From Waddlia sp964635295 (GTDB taxonomy: Bacteria > Chlamydiota > Chlamydiia > Chlamydiales > Waddliaceae): a DNA stretch of 17,906 bases. The stretch is taken from the NCBI GenBank assembly GCA_964635295.1, contig CAZWOB010000045.1, positions 1 through 17,906 on the forward strand. The letters run 5' to 3'. A program made the translations under genes and the position numbers. Shown in pieces: positions 15,344 through 17,906 of this stretch (position 1 is its first letter; the number at the start of each line of letters is the position of its first letter). The notes beneath the pieces were generated by a model. It worked only from the letters and a program-made list of their open reading frames with translations, did no database searches and was not told the DNA's origin.

Positions 15344-16986
15344 GTCAAAAGCTCCAATGACCGCTCTCGTAATTGTTTGGAACGGTCTTCATTAGATAAG
15401 TATTCTTTTAACATAATTTTATTGAAAATTTCCAGTCGTATCCAATCGTTGATTTTTTTGATTCCAAGAAAAGCGAGGTTGTCAGCCGCAAGCTGAAAGA
15501 GCCCTCCAGGTTTAATCTTCTGACTGAGTTGATCATATTCTTCCTTAGACAGCCTTCCAAATAAGCCGACATTCCGATAGTCGCCAAGATTGTATATGAC
15601 CCATGCTCCCAGTATTTCATACGCTTCGTCATCCAGGTCGAATACGTTGGGAGAAAAGACTTTTTCGTAGATGGTGGGAAGTAAAGAGATGTCGTGGTCA
15701 TCCGCTGAAGCTTCTTTGGATGTTAATCGTTTGTGAAGGAGTTTCAGCTGTGAGGGAATCGTTTCAAAGAACAGCTTATGTAGTTCCTCTGCTTCGATGA
15801 TATCTTTGTATAGATCGGGTAATTTTTCCGTCATGCACAAAAGGCGTAAATGGACATTGTCTGCAAGCTCGTGGATCAATTGCATATCCCGACGCCGCAA
15901 CCCTTGGCATTTTTCATCAGCTTTGATTCTTTCCGTCAGAGCATCAACTCTTTCCTTAATTTCAGAGCATTGCTGTTTCAGGCTTTCAGCCTGGCTTTTC
16001 AAGGCTTCTCTGAACCAGACGGGGTTCTGTCCGACACCTCTTTTTAAGCCAACGTTGAGGATACAAAGTTCAGAAGAGTCTAAAGAGGTCAGTATTTCGA
16101 TCAAAGTGGATGTGTCGAGCCTGCCAAAGATAAGCGGGAGCTTCCATTCCCCTTTTGGGTGGGTAATGAACGCATGGATGACAGCGGTTAGTTGAAGAGG
16201 AGAGATTTGGTTTCCAAGCTCGATCAGCTCCTTTTCGCTGTTGAGCTCTTCTACCCCCTTGATAAATTTTTCCTCCCAGTCCCTTCCACTTTTTGGAGAG
16301 TGGAGCGTCACTTCTCTTACCTTTCTGATGATGATGAGCCGTCTGGTTTGTTCTGCGACTTGCTGACTTATGAGCTTAGGATCGACCGGCGCTGTTCCCG
16401 CAGGTAGGCAGACAGAGCCCGCAGGACGGAGAAAACCAGCTCTATTAAAGGTGCTTATACTCGATCCAAAGTGGGAGCTTGTAAATTCGAGTGCTGGACA
16501 GTCAGGGCTTGCAGACGCGATTTTTGCTAAAGAGGGGGTTCGAAGAATGCGTAGGATATACTTATCTAGTTTTTTCAAGATGTTGTCCAACTTTGTAGAC
16601 CCTGCTCTCAGTTTATTGATTTTTCTTCTGATGATCGTTGTTGTTCCTTTCAAAAAAATGGGGCGGACAGCTTCTTGCAACGAGGCGAGCTCAACGGGGT
16701 TGTAGCGGGAATCTTCTAAACATTGGTCCAGGTCGTTGATCCATGATTCGAATTTTCGACGGAACAATTTCCCAGGGTCTGGAGTTGAGGAAGGGCTTGA
16801 AAAGAGTAGATGGAACAGCCCTCCTCCTGTTGATGAAGAGGCTGCTGACGATGAAGCAACATGGCCATTGAGCGCTTTTTCCGTATCGATAAGATCAAGG
16901 GGGTCGGAATCTTCGTCAAATGCGATCAGCGGGCGAAAAGTATCGCGGTAATTAACGGATAACGCAGGCGTGGATAATGAGTACAT
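15340..16986 (-). CDS. Large hypothetical protein coupled to the P450 gene
   Basis: A 548-residue protein of no family I recognise. The N-terminal 65 residues are acidic then Ser-rich and disordered-looking (VASSSAASSSTGGG), which is common in chlamydial secreted proteins but not diagnostic. The rest appears mostly helical, with a likely coiled coil at about 330-360 (FREALKSQAESLKQQ onward). There is no signal peptide and no long membrane segment. The ATG 16984-16986 has AAAGG about 6 nt upstream. Its TGA overlaps the P450 ATG by four bases, so the two are translationally coupled and probably function or were acquired together. A lineage-specific cytosolic or host-directed protein is the cautious reading. 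Confidence 0.8.
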   Translation of the reverse strand: MYSLSTPALSVNYRDTFRPLIAFDEDSDPLDLIDTEKALNGHVASSSAASSSTGGGLFHLLFSSPSSTPDPGKLFRRKFESWINDLDQCLEDSRYNPVELASLQEAVRPIFLKGTTTIIRRKINKLRAGSTKLDNILKKLDKYILRILRTPSLAKIASASPDCPALEFTSSHFGSSISTFNRAGFLRPAGSVCLPAGTAPVDPKLISQQVAEQTRRLIIIRKVREVTLHSPKSGRDWEEKFIKGVEELNSEKELIELGNQISPLQLTAVIHAFITHPKGEWKLPLIFGRLDTSTLIEILTSLDSSELCILNVGLKRGVGQNPVWFREALKSQAESLKQQCSEIKERVDALTERIKADEKCQGLRRRDMQLIHELADNVHLRLLCMTEKLPDLYKDIIEAEELHKLFFETIPSQLKLLHKRLTSKEASADDHDISLLPTIYEKVFSPNVFDLDDEAYEILGAWVIYNLGDYRNVGLFGRLSKEEYDQLSQKIKPGGLFQLAADNLAFLGIKKINDWIRLEIFNKIMLKEYLSNEDRSKQLRERSLELLT

Positions 16987-17026
16987 TTCAGACCTTTATG
17001 GGAAATAACGTACTCATAGATGATAA

Positions 17027-17053
17027 AAAATTATTTAATCAAGAAATAATTTT
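17027..17053 (-). terminator. AT-rich hairpin after adenylate kinase
   Basis: On the minus strand AAAATTATTT and AAATAATTTT form a perfect 10-bp stem with a 7-nt loop, followed by two more T. It begins within the TAA stop of the adenylate kinase gene. The stem is all A-T, so it would be a weak intrinsic terminator. The 65-nt gap to the next minus-strand gene also carries that gene's ribosome site. Confidence 0.5.
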
Positions 17054-17765
17054 ACCTTAACAGCTCTTTCAATTCGATCCAGATGGTGTCGGGGTCACTT
17101 TCGCCGTTCACCTTGATCAGCACTCCTTTTGATTGGTAATAATCGATCAGCGGCTTTGTCTGGTTTGCATAGGTGGACAGTCTGTTCTTAACAACTTCAG
17201 GCTTGTCATCATCCCGTTGTACAAGAGCGCCTCCGCACTGATCGCATTTTCCTTCCTGTTTTGGTGGTTGAAAATAGCGGTTGTAGATCTTGCCACAGTT
17301 TTTGCACGACTCTCTTCCGGATATTCTTTTCATCACCACGTCATCCGAGACATCTAGATAAATGACCTTCAGAGAAGATTTTTTGGAAAGATGGCTGTCA
17401 AACGCCTTCGCCTGATCAACTGTTCGAGGGAATCCGTCCAGCAAATACCCTTTTTGGCAGTCTTCTTTAGAAACCCGGTCAAGAAGCATATCGATGACGA
17501 GTGCATCGGGAACAAGCTTACCGTCATTCATATAGGTTTGGGCTGTTTGTCCCAATTTTGTCCCTTGACGGATGTTTTCTCTGAAAAGATCACCTGTTGA
17601 GATGTGGGGAATTTGTTTTTCCTGGCTGATGTAGGCAGCCTGTGTTCCCTTTCCCGATCCGGGAGGGCCTAAAAGGATGTAGATCTGTTGATCGGCAGGA
17701 TTTGCAGAAGTCAGGCTGGTCAGGGGAACGATAAATAAGATAAGGAATAAGAAATACTTTTTCAT
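17052..17765 (-). CDS. adk: Adenylate kinase with apparent N-terminal signal peptide
   Basis: A 237-residue adenylate kinase (ATP + AMP = 2 ADP). Motifs: P-loop GPPGSGKGTQ (33-42), ISTGDL of the AMP site, DGFPRT (110-115), and a zinc-type LID with Cys154/Cys157 and Cys174/Cys177 (CKNC, CDQC). The unusual part is residues 1-21, MKKYFLFLILFIVPLTSLTSA: basic start, hydrophobic core and an Ala at a plausible signal peptidase site, then NPADQQ before the kinase fold. No ATG, GTG or TTG exists between this start and the P-loop, and the ATG has GAGG 9 nt upstream, so the extension is genuine coding sequence. This predicts export or membrane anchoring. The catalytic motifs are intact. It may be a second, exported paralogue beside a cytosolic enzyme. 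Confidence 0.93.
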   Translation of the reverse strand: MKKYFLFLILFIVPLTSLTSANPADQQIYILLGPPGSGKGTQAAYISQEKQIPHISTGDLFRENIRQGTKLGQTAQTYMNDGKLVPDALVIDMLLDRVSKEDCQKGYLLDGFPRTVDQAKAFDSHLSKKSSLKVIYLDVSDDVVMKRISGRESCKNCGKIYNRYFQPPKQEGKCDQCGGALVQRDDDKPEVVKNRLSTYANQTKPLIDYYQSKGVLIKVNGESDPDTIWIELKELLR

Positions 17766-17787
17766 AATTAAACCTCAAAATTAAAGG

Positions 17788-17906
17788 TTAATTATAAATA
17801 ATATTGTTAATAATATCAAGGATGCTTCTTTTTTCTTGAATCAGTGAACTGGCTAATTTGGTATGAATAGACGTTCGAAAAGATTGCGGTAGTTGGGCGA
17901 AGAGAG
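17788..17906 (-). CDS. Possible C-terminal fragment of an upstream gene
   Basis: On the minus strand a frame is open from the window edge to a TAA at 17788-17790. It encodes 39 residues including LFAQLPQSFRTSI and SSLIQEKRSILDII. The composition is protein-like and the other two minus frames close earlier, but the piece is short and its last third coincides with the AT-rich adk promoter. Treat as tentative; the function is unknown. Confidence 0.35.
   Translation of the reverse strand, partial: LFAQLPQSFRTSIHTKLASSLIQEKRSILDIINNIIYN
17791..17819 (-). promoter_or_regulatory. Near-consensus promoter of adk
   Basis: On the minus strand TTGATA (17819-17814) is followed by a 17-nt spacer and a perfect TATAAT (17796-17791). 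The expected transcription start lies about 20 nt before the adk start codon. It is the best sigma70-type promoter in the window. It overlaps the end of a possible upstream reading frame. Confidence 0.65.

Overview
The window most likely comes from a chlamydial genome, probably an environmental or amoeba-associated lineage (Parachlamydiales: Waddlia, Estrella or Parachlamydia type). The evidence is a Na+-translocating NADH:quinone reductase gene (nqrA), a compact type II secretion (T2SS) locus with a large unknown gene directly before gspD, and cysteine-rich envelope features. A bacterial P450 and a large lineage-specific protein argue against the reduced Chlamydia genus itself. The assignment is an inference from gene content and order; there is no rRNA here.

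Layout. (1) Positions 1-3178, minus strand, read right to left: a small three-helix membrane protein, a 2-oxoglutarate/Fe(II) oxygenase-like protein, nqrA, and a membrane protein of the vitamin K-dependent gamma-carboxylase/HTTM family cut by the window edge. The genes are tightly packed and probably form one transcription unit. (2) Positions 3179-3299: a short divergent promoter region. (3) Positions 3300-13542, plus strand: a T2SS operon. It runs from an unknown bitopic membrane protein in the gspC position, through the secretin gspD, ATPase gspE and inner-membrane gspF, then after a hairpin-containing gap gspG and three further pseudopilin-like genes, and ends with a leaderless GspK-position protein. 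GspL, GspM and prepilin peptidase are not in the window. (4) Positions 13543-13750: a convergent gap with a perfect 28-bp inverted repeat. (5) Positions 13751-16986, minus strand: an unknown 548-residue protein translationally coupled to a cytochrome P450, whose frame is broken by one in-frame TAG just before the heme-cysteine loop. (6) Positions 17052-17765, minus strand: an adenylate kinase with an apparent N-terminal signal peptide, a near-consensus promoter and an AT-rich terminator hairpin. (7) The right edge may hold the tail of another minus-strand gene.

How the parts could work together. NqrA belongs to the sodium-pumping respiratory complex that makes quinol. The gene after it resembles an enzyme family that consumes vitamin K hydroquinone, and the gene before it is an oxygenase-like protein, so the operon could couple quinol production to protein or small-molecule modification (inference). 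The T2SS cluster would build an envelope-spanning secretion machine, but all four of its pseudopilins with recognisable leaders lack the canonical glycine before the cleavage site. The clearest oddities are those leaders, the amber codon in the P450, the exported-looking adenylate kinase and the nqrA/oxygenase/carboxylase-like operon.
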